From a virus, in the IMG/VR virus record IMGVR_UViG_3300047551_001112, positions 1 to 26,239 of that record: a DNA stretch of 26,239 nt; one strand, 5' to 3'. Position 1 is the first letter of the stretch; every line of letters starts with the position of its first letter. Positions 1 through 6,923 of the stretch are shown here, piece by piece. A program made the position numbers and the translations under genes. The notes beneath the pieces were generated by a model. The model searched no databases. It saw only the letters and a program-made list of their open reading frames with translations, and was not told the origin of the DNA.

Positions 1-124
1 TACTCTTACTCAACATGATGAAGACTCTGGTATTGGCTATGAACTCAGAGCCACCTTTCAGATTACTCACAAAGACACCGATGGTGATTTTGTTGTCACC
101 ATCACTGACCACAGGGACTGGTAA
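1..124 (+). CDS. C-terminal end of an unknown protein (5' partial)
   Basis: An open frame runs from base 2 to a TAA at 122-124, giving the last 40 residues of a protein whose start lies before the window. The fragment is acidic and polar and ends in VVTITDHRDW. No domain is recognisable. The stop shares bases with the ATG of the next gene (TAATG), the tight spacing used all along this strand, which supports it being a real gene end. Confidence 0.6.
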   Translation, partial: TLTQHDEDSGIGYELRATFQITHKDTDGDFVVTITDHRDW

Positions 125-288
125 TGGGAAATACCTACGAAGTTAAGGCCTGGGAATCCGCAGTGGACAGTGACCACTTTTACTGGTTGGAGATTTACCG
201 AGGCGAGAGCTTGCTAAAAGCGTTATATAAGGTTTGGTGGTGTAAGCGCAATGGTTGGAAGTGTATCAAATTGGAATATCGTCCATGA
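124..288 (+). CDS. small unknown protein, 54 aa
   Basis: This short frame starts at an ATG overlapping the previous stop (TAATG) and ends in a TGA that overlaps the next ATG (ATGA at 285-288). The protein is rich in Trp, Tyr and Lys, with a WWCKRNGWKC segment near its end (two Cys). No domain is recognised. Overlap on both sides and the lack of any other gene in 125-284 are the main support. Function unknown. Confidence 0.6.
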   Translation: MGNTYEVKAWESAVDSDHFYWLEIYRGESLLKALYKVWWCKRNGWKCIKLEYRP

Positions 289-539
289 ATAAATTTAAAC
301 ACCATTGTCCTGACTGGGACTTTATGCAGATTGATAGACATGATCCAGAATTCAATTGCTGCACCTGTAATTTCTCAGATATCGACGTTGCCTTAGAAGT
401 ACTAGAAGACTTAAGAGGTTACAGTGGTGTTGGCACCGATGGTAATCCATATGATACTCCATCATGGAATGCTGCTTTATCTGCTGCAGCTGATGTTATA
501 AGATTTAGAGTGGAAAAAAATGAAACATCCAAATCCTGA
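285..539 (+). CDS. unknown acidic protein, 84 aa
   Basis: I place the start at 285 (MNKFKHHCPDW) and not at the in-frame upstream ATG at 255, because 285 forms an ATGA overlap with the preceding stop, while 255 would run 34 bases into that gene. Cysteines cluster at 'FNCCTCNF', with another near the N-terminus (HHCPDW), so metal binding is possible but unproven. The C-terminal half is helical and contains an aromatic/Gly patch (GTDGNPYDTPSW). No family recognised; it sits in the run of small early-type phage genes. Confidence 0.6.
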   Translation: MNKFKHHCPDWDFMQIDRHDPEFNCCTCNFSDIDVALEVLEDLRGYSGVGTDGNPYDTPSWNAALSAAADVIRFRVEKNETSKS

Positions 540-738
540 TTGCGAACGTAATTGTAAGTTTGTGTATGGATATAGCATGACTACTGACGTGTACTATAAT
601 CCTGTCTATGACCGGCATGGTAATAATTTGAATCCAGACGGCAACGTTACAAGCGGAACCATTGACTGTATAGAGTGCCATAAACGATGGGCATACTCTA
701 CACAATATGGAAAAACAACATTTAGTGAGGTTATATGA
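520..738 (+). CDS. small probable zinc-binding protein, 72 aa
   Basis: The start ATG at 520 lies inside the end of the previous gene (20-base overlap) behind a GTGG/GGAA-type purine stretch. Cys8 and Cys12 (DCERNC) and Cys50/Cys53 (CIEC, followed by His54) form two pairs that could hold one zinc ion, as in zinc-ribbon proteins. The middle is polar and Asn/Tyr rich. The stop overlaps the next ATG (ATGA). Zinc binding is inferred from Cys spacing only; function is unknown. Confidence 0.6.
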   Translation: MKHPNPDCERNCKFVYGYSMTTDVYYNPVYDRHGNNLNPDGNVTSGTIDCIECHKRWAYSTQYGKTTFSEVI

Positions 739-920
739 ATGAACAACGCAAATCTATCGAGAAGACCACCGTGGTTATTCAATTTGATGAATATACCAAT
801 GATTATTTTATTGAGATTCCTCCTGATATGTGTAATGCAGTTGACTTTAAGGTTGGAGATACTATAATATGGGAAAAGAAGGATGAAGAAACCTGGACCT
901 TAAGGAAGAAGGATGAGTGA
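735..920 (+). CDS. AbrB/MazE-like (SpoVT-AbrB fold) small protein, 61 aa
   Basis: Residues about 11-60 follow the swapped-hairpin AbrB pattern: a strand (VVIQFDEYTNDYFIEIP), a short helix, then 'FKVGDTIIWEK' and 'TWTLRKK', matching the 'xxGDxVxwxxxxdGxwxLrk' ending of AbrB/MazE DNA-binding domains. Family members are transcription regulators or antitoxins; no toxin gene lies beside it. A GAGG sequence at 727-730 precedes the ATG, which overlaps the previous stop. Similar short proteins are, from memory, common in marine T4-type phages. Its target is unknown; a host- or phage-promoter regulator is an inference. Confidence 0.6.
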   Translation: MNEQRKSIEKTTVVIQFDEYTNDYFIEIPPDMCNAVDFKVGDTIIWEKKDEETWTLRKKDE

Positions 921-1164
921 TATTTGGACCCGTAGAACAGAAATAGATAGAGCCCGCAACAAAAAGATGCAGGAGCTGATGGCAGAATATGATAAAACTG
1001 TTTACTATCCTGCTAAGCGCGCTTTGATTGAAGAATGTGGTAAAGTTGGCCATCGCGGAGGCAAGTATCATGACAATGGATTTGGTTGGTCATGGTTCTA
1101 TTGTGCTGGGTGCGGTGGTCGATACGATATAACTGGACCTAATGGAGATAAAAAAGATGAGTAA
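913..1164 (+). CDS. small zinc-ribbon-like protein, 83 aa
   Basis: The N-terminal 40 residues form a charged helix (RRTEIDRARNKKMQELMAEYD). The C-terminal half has Cys42, His47, Cys64 and Cys67 (YCAGCGG), a likely single zinc site. The ATG follows a strong AAGGAAGAAGG ribosome site and overlaps the previous gene by 8 bases. The layout, helix plus C-terminal zinc knuckle, resembles small unnamed proteins of marine myoviruses. Function unknown; nucleic-acid or protein binding is possible. Confidence 0.6.
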   Translation: MSDIWTRRTEIDRARNKKMQELMAEYDKTVYYPAKRALIEECGKVGHRGGKYHDNGFGWSWFYCAGCGGRYDITGPNGDKKDE

Positions 1165-1540
1165 GTTACTAGAAGCGATGCAGGCACTAGATACTGGTGA
1201 TAGAAAATATATTACACCTAGAAAATCTAAACTATTTGATAATGTTGTCAATATAAAGAGTACTATCTTTGAAGATAAACAGTCTATCAATGTAGCTAAA
1301 GTTTATAGGGTTGCTGCCACATTTGGCACCCAAGTAATGATAACAGATACTGAATTATTGAGTAATCCTCATGCATTAGAGTATGCTGCCGATAATGCGA
1401 AGAGAGCTGTGGCTGAGGCTGTATTTGGTGAATTTAGACCTATTATTATACAAATCTACAATGCATTATATGATTATGATGTAGAACAAGCACGCAAATT
1501 GCTATCTGAACTTGAAATACAAATGTTTAATGTAAGGTGA
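1157..1540 (+). CDS. unknown protein, 127 aa
   Basis: I choose the ATG at 1157 (MSKLLEAMQ) over the in-frame ATG at 1142: a GGAG at 1144-1147 sits nine bases before it and it overlaps the previous stop by 8 bases in the style of its neighbours. The protein has a mixed N-terminal half and a helical C-terminal half (residues about 70-125, beginning HALEYAADNAKRAVAEAVFGEF). It has no Cys, signal peptide or membrane segment. No family recognised. Confidence 0.65.
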   Translation: MSKLLEAMQALDTGDRKYITPRKSKLFDNVVNIKSTIFEDKQSINVAKVYRVAATFGTQVMITDTELLSNPHALEYAADNAKRAVAEAVFGEFRPIIIQIYNALYDYDVEQARKLLSELEIQMFNVR

Positions 1541-1544
1541 ATGA

Positions 1545-1877
1545 GTGGTGAACGAATATCTAGATGAAGATGGTTATCCTACTGAAGAAGCACTTGACAA
1601 GATAGAGAACTGGTCCTATAATGATCCTAGAGGCTGGTTTAAGTTTATTGAAAACATCTGGCATCTAAGGTCTTGGGGTTGGGCGGAAGATTATAATGAA
1701 AACGGTAAGTATGAATACAATATAAGCACTGCTGGTTGGTCTGGTAATGAGGACATCATAAGGGCTATGCAAGAGAATAAAAATCTTTGGTACTTTTCCT
1801 GGGTACAAAGCCGCCGAGGCGGGCACTATATTTTTGAAGTGGAAGAATTATATTTTGAGATGGAAGATGAAAACTAA
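1545..1877 (+). CDS. unknown conserved-type phage protein, Trp/Tyr-rich, 110 aa
   Basis: The frame opens with two consecutive GTG codons (1545 and 1548), behind an AAGGTGA ribosome site at 1534-1540; no in-frame ATG exists near the start. The protein is acidic and packed with aromatics (WSYNDPRGWFKFIENIWHLRSWGW, given here only in part: GWFKFIENIWHLRSW) and ends in an acidic tail. From memory, close relatives with the 'STAGWSGNEDII' and 'SWVQSRRGGHYIFE' stretches are widespread in phages of many hosts, but none has a known role. Non-ATG start is the only unusual point. Confidence 0.7.
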   Translation: MVNEYLDEDGYPTEEALDKIENWSYNDPRGWFKFIENIWHLRSWGWAEDYNENGKYEYNISTAGWSGNEDIIRAMQENKNLWYFSWVQSRRGGHYIFEVEELYFEMEDEN

Positions 1878-2223
1878 ACAAGAAATTATTACTGCAATGT
1901 GTATTACTTTTAGGCATGATTATGGACTACCCAAAGAAAATTATAGAATAGAAGGTACCCATGGTGCACTGTCATCTGGAATGACCAAGCAAGAGCAGGA
2001 AACTCTTTATAATACCATGCTAAAGATTTACGCTAATGCTATAGAACCTTATATGGTAATCAAGGGTGAACCATATATTCCACAACCCGATCCAGCTGCA
2101 GTACTCGAGCGTGAAAAGTTTCATTATCAAATTCGATTCTTAGAAGAACGATTAGAAATTTCTGAAGAGCATTTAGATAAAGCTATGGATATGTTACGTA
2201 ATCTAATTACTAAATTGAAATAA
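1867..2223 (+). CDS. unknown protein with C-terminal coiled coil, 118 aa
   Basis: The start at 1867 (MKTKQEIITAM) is preferred to an upstream in-frame ATG at 1834: it lies just behind GAGATGGAAG and overlaps the previous gene by only 11 bases. Residues about 1-60 are mixed; a Pro-rich turn (GEPYIPQPDPAA) separates a long charged helix (residues about 84-118) that reads as a coiled coil and may mediate oligomerisation. No catalytic motif. Function unknown. Confidence 0.65.
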   Translation: MKTKQEIITAMCITFRHDYGLPKENYRIEGTHGALSSGMTKQEQETLYNTMLKIYANAIEPYMVIKGEPYIPQPDPAAVLEREKFHYQIRFLEERLEISEEHLDKAMDMLRNLITKLK

Positions 2224-2243
2224 TAAAGTAAAGGTCAACTGAT

Positions 2244-2504
2244 ATGGCACACATTATTCGTGATGGTGAAGTAGTACCTATTGCAATTCCTTTAGGAAAG
2301 CGTGTAAAGATTGGTAGTAACTATAGGGAACCACTAGAAAACTTTGTTGCTAACGATCAATTATGGATTCAAGATATCTTTACATTTAACCAAATTCCTT
2401 GGTATGCCATTAAAAATAGAACAGAAAAATGGTTTATTTATGCCGTTCTTTCGTGTTCAGCAATCTATATATTATCGTTCCTTGGAAGATACCTAACTAA
2501 TTAA
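2244..2504 (+). CDS. small single-pass membrane protein, 86 aa
   Basis: A soluble N-terminal region of about 60 residues is followed by one hydrophobic helix (residues about 64-80, WFIYAVLSCSAIYILSF) and a short basic end. There is no signal peptide. An AAGG ribosome site precedes the ATG after a 20-base gap. The topology (C-terminal anchor) suggests an inner-membrane protein displaying its N-terminal part in the cytoplasm. Role unknown: a host-takeover or superinfection factor is possible but not shown. Confidence 0.6.
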   Translation: MAHIIRDGEVVPIAIPLGKRVKIGSNYREPLENFVANDQLWIQDIFTFNQIPWYAIKNRTEKWFIYAVLSCSAIYILSFLGRYLTN

Positions 2505-3136
2505 TGTCAAAAAAGATAGCAATATTTGTCAATCATCCTCAATGTTCCATCCAGTCTGTCAACGGTGTGATGGAAGCTTTGCCAGAATACTCATTTAAGA
2601 TATTTACAAAACACCATGTGGAAAAATCGTTTTTTGACGATGTCCACATGGTTTGTTTTCCTGGAGGGATTGGCGATAGTGATTCTTTTGACGATTTATT
2701 AAGGAAAAATAAAGATGAAATTAAAAGGATTGTGCAGCAAGGTAGGCCGTATTTGGGAATATGCATGGGTGCTTATTGGTGTGACAGCTTTTACTTTGAT
2801 TTCCTTAAAGGGACTCGTGTGGTTCAGTACATCAAGGCTAGGGGAGCATGTACTAAAAGACCTCACGCAAAAGCTATACCAATAACTTGGAAAGGTCACC
2901 AGGACAGAATGTTCTTCTATGATGGATGCACATTCGAAGGTGGTGACTATGTAACAGTTGCAACATATGCAGAAACAGGTTATACTATGGCAATGACTCA
3001 AGAAAACCTTGGTCTAATTGGCTGTCATCCAGAAGCAACACAACACTGGTTTGATAGCTATAATTATATGAAAGAACATTGGCATCATGGTATGCATCAT
3101 AAACTACTTAATCAATTTGTAAAGAAATTATTATGA
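2504..3136 (+). CDS. class-I glutamine-amidotransferase-like protein (BPL_N type), 210 aa
   Basis: The protein has the flavodoxin-like class-I glutaminase / DJ-1-PfpI plan: an oxyanion segment CFPGGIGD (residues 51-58), a nucleophile elbow YLGICMGAYW with Cys87, and a C-terminal GCHPEA with His175 and Glu177. The single-domain form most resembles the domain at the front of eukaryotic biotin-protein ligase (BPL_N), which also occurs alone in phages and bacteria. No synthase or ATP-grasp partner is adjacent, so the substrate is unknown. The triad is intact, so it is likely active as an amidase or hydrolase. It starts in a TAATG overlap and ends in an ATGA overlap. Confidence 0.8.
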   Translation: MSKKIAIFVNHPQCSIQSVNGVMEALPEYSFKIFTKHHVEKSFFDDVHMVCFPGGIGDSDSFDDLLRKNKDEIKRIVQQGRPYLGICMGAYWCDSFYFDFLKGTRVVQYIKARGACTKRPHAKAIPITWKGHQDRMFFYDGCTFEGGDYVTVATYAETGYTMAMTQENLGLIGCHPEATQHWFDSYNYMKEHWHHGMHHKLLNQFVKKLL

Positions 3137-3375
3137 AATTTGATAGATTTGACTTTGAGCAGCAATTGCTAGATTGCTGGAATATTACCAAAGACCTTAA
3201 GACTGTGTATGAAGGCATTTGCGATTCTAGTCCTGCATTGACTGAAGATCAAACCGTTAATGCTTTAATGGGTCTTGAGACATTGTACGAACTAAAGTTT
3301 AACAAACTATGGTCAATGTTTGAAAATGGTGTGAATCAACGATCAATTAATAGTACAAAGGAAGAACATGTATAA
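3133..3375 (+). CDS. unknown small helical protein, 80 aa
   Basis: The ATG overlaps the stop of the amidotransferase-like gene (ATGA), so the two are translationally coupled. The protein is mainly helical and acidic (FDFEQQLLDCWNITKDL; ETLYELKFNKLWSMFEN). From memory, homologues of this length and pattern are frequent in T4-type marine phages, all without a known role. No domain can be named. Confidence 0.65.
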   Translation: MKFDRFDFEQQLLDCWNITKDLKTVYEGICDSSPALTEDQTVNALMGLETLYELKFNKLWSMFENGVNQRSINSTKEEHV

Positions 3376-3625
3376 GTGGCGCGAAACTAGTAATATGAAT
3401 TATTACTTTAGAGAGTCTGATGGTAGAATCGTGGGTGCATCTTGGCATGCTGCATTGTCTACTGCTTTTTATTCTGCCAAGATTTATACTGAGACTTTTC
3501 CCTTTACCAATGACTGTGAAAGATACTTGGGGCACTATATTAATGAGGGTGCTGCTAAAAAGGCTGTAGAAGAATATTGGCATAAGCAATCTAAGACTGT
3601 CGAGATTACCTATGTGGGTTCTTAA
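3368..3625 (+). CDS. unknown protein, 85 aa
   Basis: An AAGGAAG ribosome site at 3358-3364 lies just ahead of the ATG at 3368, which overlaps the previous gene by 8 bases; a second in-frame ATG (residue 10) is less well placed. The sequence is aromatic-rich (NYYFRESDGRIVGASWHAALS) with a C-terminal helix and a final strand. No Cys pairs or membrane helix. Function unknown. Confidence 0.6.
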   Translation: MYKWRETSNMNYYFRESDGRIVGASWHAALSTAFYSAKIYTETFPFTNDCERYLGHYINEGAAKKAVEEYWHKQSKTVEITYVGS

Positions 3626-3871
3626 ATGATTATAGAAAAATTAGCATTATATACTGCTATAATTTATTTTTGTAGCGGTACTGATTGCGGTATTCTCACT
3701 ACCTCTGAACCTATTAGAAGTGAGGAAGAATGTCAAGAACAATTAATACATATGCAAGATAGACTAAAATCTAACCAAACTAGAAAGTTTGAAAAAGTAG
3801 AAGGGAGATGTGGACGTATATTATTAGATTATAAAGAATTTAAAAACGATGTTTGTAATATAAAAACATAG
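3626..3871 (+). CDS. unknown small protein, possibly exported or membrane-anchored, 81 aa
   Basis: The ATG directly follows the previous TAA (TAAATG) and has no clear ribosome site, so re-initiation is likely. Residues about 4-18 are hydrophobic (EKLALYTAIIYFCSG), short for a transmembrane helix and possibly an uncleaved signal. The rest is polar with five Cys in all (positions about 16, 21, 36, 62, 77), which could form disulfides if exported. No family recognised. Confidence 0.5.
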   Translation: MIIEKLALYTAIIYFCSGTDCGILTTSEPIRSEEECQEQLIHMQDRLKSNQTRKFEKVEGRCGRILLDYKEFKNDVCNIKT

Positions 3872-3891
3872 GATTAGATTAGAGGTTGAAC

Positions 3892-4218
3892 ATGAAAGTG
3901 GTAATTAACAGGTGCTGGGGTGGATTTAATTTGTCATTTGAGGCTTATAAGCTAGTTGCTGAACGTAAAGGATGGCAACATGCTGTTGATGATTGGGATA
4001 ATGATTACTGGATAATTTCTTCTAATGCTCAGTGTGTTGCTAGTGACTTAGATAGAAATGATCCCGATCTTATTGCAGTAGTTGAGCAATTAGGTGACAA
4101 GGCAGCTGGAGATCATTCAAATTTAAAAATTGTCAATATTCCTGATGACGTGGATTGGTATATTCATGATTATGATGGTATGGAAAAAGTTCACGAACAT
4201 CATAGAGAATGGTCATAA
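3892..4218 (+). CDS. unknown acidic phage protein, 108 aa
   Basis: I place the start at the ATG at 3892 (MKVVINRCWGGF), six bases after GAGG (3882-3885), instead of the in-frame TTG at 3886. The opening 'MKVVINRCWGGFNLS' is, from memory, a recurring start of small phage and bacterial proteins of unknown function. A His-rich C-terminus (HDYDGMEKVHEHHREW) could bind metal. It is the last plus-strand gene: its stop overlaps by six bases the stop of the convergent nuclease gene. Confidence 0.65.
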   Translation: MKVVINRCWGGFNLSFEAYKLVAERKGWQHAVDDWDNDYWIISSNAQCVASDLDRNDPDLIAVVEQLGDKAAGDHSNLKIVNIPDDVDWYIHDYDGMEKVHEHHREWS

Positions 4219-4611
4219 CTTTTTAAGATGTGACCTATTTACTCTAACCATAATCCAAGTGTTATACCAAAGTTCTGAATTTTCTAATACACCTCTAACA
4301 AACTGTTCTTTAGCTTCTAAGTAATTAGTTACCCCTTTTGAAAGGCAAAGGTGTAGGATTTCTCTAGTAAAGTTATCCTTACCTAGCTTTTCAACATCAG
4401 CCTTAAGTTCATCAGAACTTGACCAATACTCCTTCCAATCACTCTCAACCTTAAACCTAACACGTTTTTTGTTTACTTGTTTGCGTTTTGGTGTCCAGAA
4501 CAATTTTTTACCAATATACTTTCTATTACTAATTATATTTGTTATGCAATAAACAAACCCGACATATTGGCCGGGTTCAGTAAATTTTTCACCATGATAC
4601 ATCCAACTCAT
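4213..4611 (-). CDS. GIY-YIG-like nuclease, 132 aa
   Basis: Residues 18-24 (GFVYCIT) and 31-36 (KYIGKK) match the two strands that define the GIY-YIG fold; 'DWKEYWSSSDEL' (58-69) matches the following Y-x-S-S helix region and Glu99 in 'NYLEAKEQF' is the likely metal-binding glutamate. GIY-YIG enzymes cut DNA and in T4-type phages include the free-standing Seg homing endonucleases; short relatives with this exact layout are common in marine T4-type phages and may not be homing enzymes. The start shares an ATGA with the zinc-ribbon gene upstream. The stop overlaps the convergent plus-strand gene. Confidence 0.7.
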   Translation of the reverse strand: MSWMYHGEKFTEPGQYVGFVYCITNIISNRKYIGKKLFWTPKRKQVNKKRVRFKVESDWKEYWSSSDELKADVEKLGKDNFTREILHLCLSKGVTNYLEAKEQFVRGVLENSELWYNTWIMVRVNRSHLKKL

Positions 4612-4751
4612 TCTTCATCTTCTTCTTCATCCAACTCATAGAGTTCGTGACCACAAAAAGGGCAAAAGTTTACATGATAATAACTTTCATCTAAGTTATA
4701 CTTTATCTTAAACATCGCCCCACATTCATTACAATCAAATTGTTTTTGCAT
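4608..4751 (-). CDS. 47-residue zinc-ribbon protein
   Basis: The frame runs from the ATG at 4751 to a TGA at 4610-4608. It has Cys7 and Cys10 (CNEC) and Cys30 and Cys33 (CPFC), the classic pair of knuckles of a zinc ribbon, and an acidic tail (LDEEEDEE). The start lies within the end of the dCMP deaminase gene (17-base overlap) and the stop overlaps the nuclease ATG (ATGA), so all three are coupled. Such mini-ribbons often bind nucleic acid or a partner protein; none can be named. Confidence 0.75.
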   Translation of the reverse strand: MQKQFDCNECGAMFKIKYNLDESYYHVNFCPFCGHELYELDEEEDEE

Positions 4752-5175
4752 GGATTTGTTCTACCTCGACTTGACACTTCCTTAGGAACTCGATCCCTTC
4801 GCTGGATCTATACTGATTACGGTAATAAACGCTCTTAACACCTGAAGTATATATCAACTTAGAACATTCCATACATGGGGCATGAGTGATAAACATAGTA
4901 GAAGCAAGCCCGCTCTCATTTGATCTAGCAAGTTTAGCGATGGCGTTAGCTTCTGCATGAATGACTTCAGGTTTTGTCTTAAGCGTGATGTTAAATCCAT
5001 CTTCGTGATTCTCTTCGCAGTTGTTATCCCATCCAGTAGGTGTACCGTTATAGCCTATACTTATGATTCTATCATCTTTGACTACTATCGCACCAACCTT
5101 TAGTCTCTTTGCATAGCTAAGTTTTGCAAATGTTTCTGCTACATCCATAAATGCTTGTTTAACTTTTTCTTTCAC
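4735..5175 (-). CDS. cd: dCMP deaminase (T4 Cd-like), 146 aa
   Basis: Converts dCMP to dUMP, supplying the substrate for dTMP synthesis by the ThyX encoded further upstream in this block. The zinc-dependent deaminase signature is complete: His73-Ala-Glu75 (VIHAEANAI) and Cys101-x-x-Cys104 (APCMECSKL). The early segment 'KVGAIVVKDDRIISIGYNGTPTGWDNNCE' is typical of deoxycytidylate deaminases (shown here in part as GYNGTPTGWDN). Length is slightly under the T4 enzyme (about 190 aa), mainly through a shorter insertion. The start overlaps the upstream gene by 17 bases. Confidence 0.93.
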   Translation of the reverse strand: MKEKVKQAFMDVAETFAKLSYAKRLKVGAIVVKDDRIISIGYNGTPTGWDNNCEENHEDGFNITLKTKPEVIHAEANAIAKLARSNESGLASTMFITHAPCMECSKLIYTSGVKSVYYRNQYRSSEGIEFLRKCQVEVEQIHAKTI

Positions 5176-5503
5176 GCTTCTTTCTTTCCATCATATCAAC
5201 AAACAATATTTCTATGTCAGCATGCTCGCCAAATAATTTCTTAAACGTTTTAAGGACATCTTGAAAGTATGGAGAATCAGGATTGTTTCTTCCAAAGTAT
5301 ACATCATTGAGAATTAAATCTCTATACTCTTGTGAAGTTTCCTCTAATACATCCCATTTATTCAATGGACATGTAAATAGAGGAATTACTGCTTTAAGTT
5401 TTATAACGCAGCCACATTCAGAACACATCTCAATGCCGCCCATCGATTCTACTCTTTTCTCGCATGAGCGGCAGGTTTCTAGTCTCTTTGCAATGTAGCT
5501 CAA
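5159..5503 (-). CDS. Cys-rich probable zinc-binding protein, 114 aa
   Basis: The N-terminal 45 residues hold Cys11/Cys14 (CRSC), Cys27/Cys30/Cys32 (CSECGC) and Cys45, enough for one or two zinc sites of ribbon type. The C-terminal part is helical and charged and ends in ERKKRERKS. The ATG overlaps the NrdB stop. Proteins with this plan sit beside nrd genes in T4-type marine phages, from memory; the role is unknown. DNA or protein binding is plausible. Confidence 0.7.
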   Translation of the reverse strand: MSYIAKRLETCRSCEKRVESMGGIEMCSECGCVIKLKAVIPLFTCPLNKWDVLEETSQEYRDLILNDVYFGRNNPDSPYFQDVLKTFKKLFGEHADIEILFVDMMERKKRERKS

Positions 5504-6492
5504 GCTACCTTACCCCATACTTCTTCCCAACTCCCTGATAATGCGCCCTTTGCATAATCCGTGGCTCTGTTCTCAAAGAAGTTAGTATGTGTTGGTGCAT
5601 TGATCATTTCCTCCACCCAAGGCAAAGGATTCTTCTTAACCTTCATGATTCCTTTAAGACCCAAGCTAATAAGACGACGGTCAGCAATATAGCGGATATA
5701 CTGTTTAACGTCACTAGCGTCCAAGTTAGCCACGCGTACCATGCCAAATGCCAGATCAATAAACTTATCTTCAAGCTCCACCATCTTGGTAGCAATCGTG
5801 TAAATCTTTCCTTTAAGTTCATCGTTCCAGATTTCCCTATTTTCTTCTATATAGGTTCTGAATAGTTTGATCATGCTTTCAGCATGCATGGTCTCATCTA
5901 CAATAGACCAAGTAACGATTTGACCCATTCCCTTCATCTTTCCATGTCTTGGAAAGTTAAGTAGCATGATAAAGGAACTGAATAGTTGCATCCCTTCAGT
6001 AAATGCACTGAATGCAGCAATATGTTCAGCTGTTGATTCTTTAGTACTATTTCTAGAACTTAAATCTAAAAGATAGTCATGCTTTTCTCTCATTTCACCA
6101 TATTGAAGGAATTCATTGTATGTTGTTTCTGGCATTCCTAATGATTCAATAAGATGTGAGTATGCTGCAATATGCAATGCTTCTCTTGCAGCAAATCCAG
6201 CTAACATCATTCTAATTTCTGGTTGTGGAAAATATGGTAAGTAGTTCTTTACATAACCACCAGCTACATCAATATCGCCTTGTGTGAAGAATCTAAAGAT
6301 ATGAGTTAAGAACTTTTGCTCGTCTTCTGTTAGTTTGTTTTTCCAATCCTTAACATCCTCTAACATAGGGACTTCTGTATGTAACCAATGGGCTTGCTCG
6401 TGCTTTAACCAAGCTTCATATGCCCAAGGATAGTTAAATGGTTTGTAGTATGTTCTGTCTTCTAGTAAGTTTGTTTTTGTTTTTTTAATCAT
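5500..6492 (-). CDS. nrdB: ribonucleoside-diphosphate reductase, small (beta) subunit NrdB, 330 aa
   Basis: Carries the di-iron centre and tyrosyl radical that start ribonucleotide reduction in NrdA. Spacing against E. coli NrdB places the ligands at Asp73, Glu104, His107, Glu166, Glu200 and His203 (EALHIAAY; FTEG; DETMHAE) and the radical Tyr at 111, so it appears to be a normal tyrosyl-radical enzyme and not the Phe-containing class Ic form. The C-terminus (GSWEEVWGKVA) should dock on NrdA. It overlaps the thioredoxin gene by 8 bases. NrdA lies four genes upstream, not adjacent. Confidence 0.96.
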   Translation of the reverse strand: MIKKTKTNLLEDRTYYKPFNYPWAYEAWLKHEQAHWLHTEVPMLEDVKDWKNKLTEDEQKFLTHIFRFFTQGDIDVAGGYVKNYLPYFPQPEIRMMLAGFAAREALHIAAYSHLIESLGMPETTYNEFLQYGEMREKHDYLLDLSSRNSTKESTAEHIAAFSAFTEGMQLFSSFIMLLNFPRHGKMKGMGQIVTWSIVDETMHAESMIKLFRTYIEENREIWNDELKGKIYTIATKMVELEDKFIDLAFGMVRVANLDASDVKQYIRYIADRRLISLGLKGIMKVKKNPLPWVEEMINAPTHTNFFENRATDYAKGALSGSWEEVWGKVA

Positions 6493-6736
6493 TTGCGATA
6501 AACTTTAAAAATTCTTTTTCCTTTAATACGCCTGTATGTCTCTTAACTTCACCGTTTTCATCTACTAGGATCATAGTAGGCACCGATGTTACTTTCCAAC
6601 TTTTAACTAAGTCAAACTTCTCATCAATATCTACTTCTTCGATCTCGACGTTAACTCTCTCACCTAAGTTCTTTATTATACTTGATTGTGTTTTGCAGGG
6701 GCCACACCATTCCCCATAAAATTTAAGTAGTTTCAT
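6485..6736 (-). CDS. thioredoxin-like redox protein, 83 aa
   Basis: A compact thioredoxin fold with the active site Trp10-Cys-Gly-Pro-Cys14 (EWCGPCK) and the cis-proline loop SVPTMIL (residues about 51-57). Being placed directly before nrdB, it most likely supplies electrons to the viral ribonucleotide reductase, as T4 NrdC does. It is shorter than bacterial thioredoxin (about 105 aa), lacking the first strand and helix, in line with phage mini-thioredoxins. The start overlaps the coiled-coil gene by 14 bases. Confidence 0.9.
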   Translation of the reverse strand: MKLLKFYGEWCGPCKTQSSIIKNLGERVNVEIEEVDIDEKFDLVKSWKVTSVPTMILVDENGEVKRHTGVLKEKEFLKFIAND

Positions 6737-6923
6737 CTTTGTCTATCCTCGTTACTTTTTCTTCTTCAATCATTCTTATAATGTTTTTGGTTAGTGTCAA
6801 ATCTCTTTCTAACCAATACAATTTATCTTGCAACTCGATTAGCTTTTCTTTATAGAACAAAAGTTCTTTCTCCTTTTGTTCTTTCATTTCATAGACGTCT
6901 TTAAGTAAAATTATCTTGCTCAT
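6723..6923 (-). CDS. small coiled-coil protein, 66 aa
   Basis: Apart from the first ten residues, the chain is one charged helix with heptad-like Leu/Ile spacing (KEKELLFYKEKLIELQDKLY). It overlaps the glycosyltransferase-like gene (ATGA-type, 4 bases) and the thioredoxin gene. From memory, an equivalent small helix protein lies next to thioredoxin/nrdB in marine T4-type phages. Role unknown. Confidence 0.65.
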   Translation of the reverse strand: MSKIILLKDVYEMKEQKEKELLFYKEKLIELQDKLYWLERDLTLTKNIIRMIEEEKVTRIDKDETT

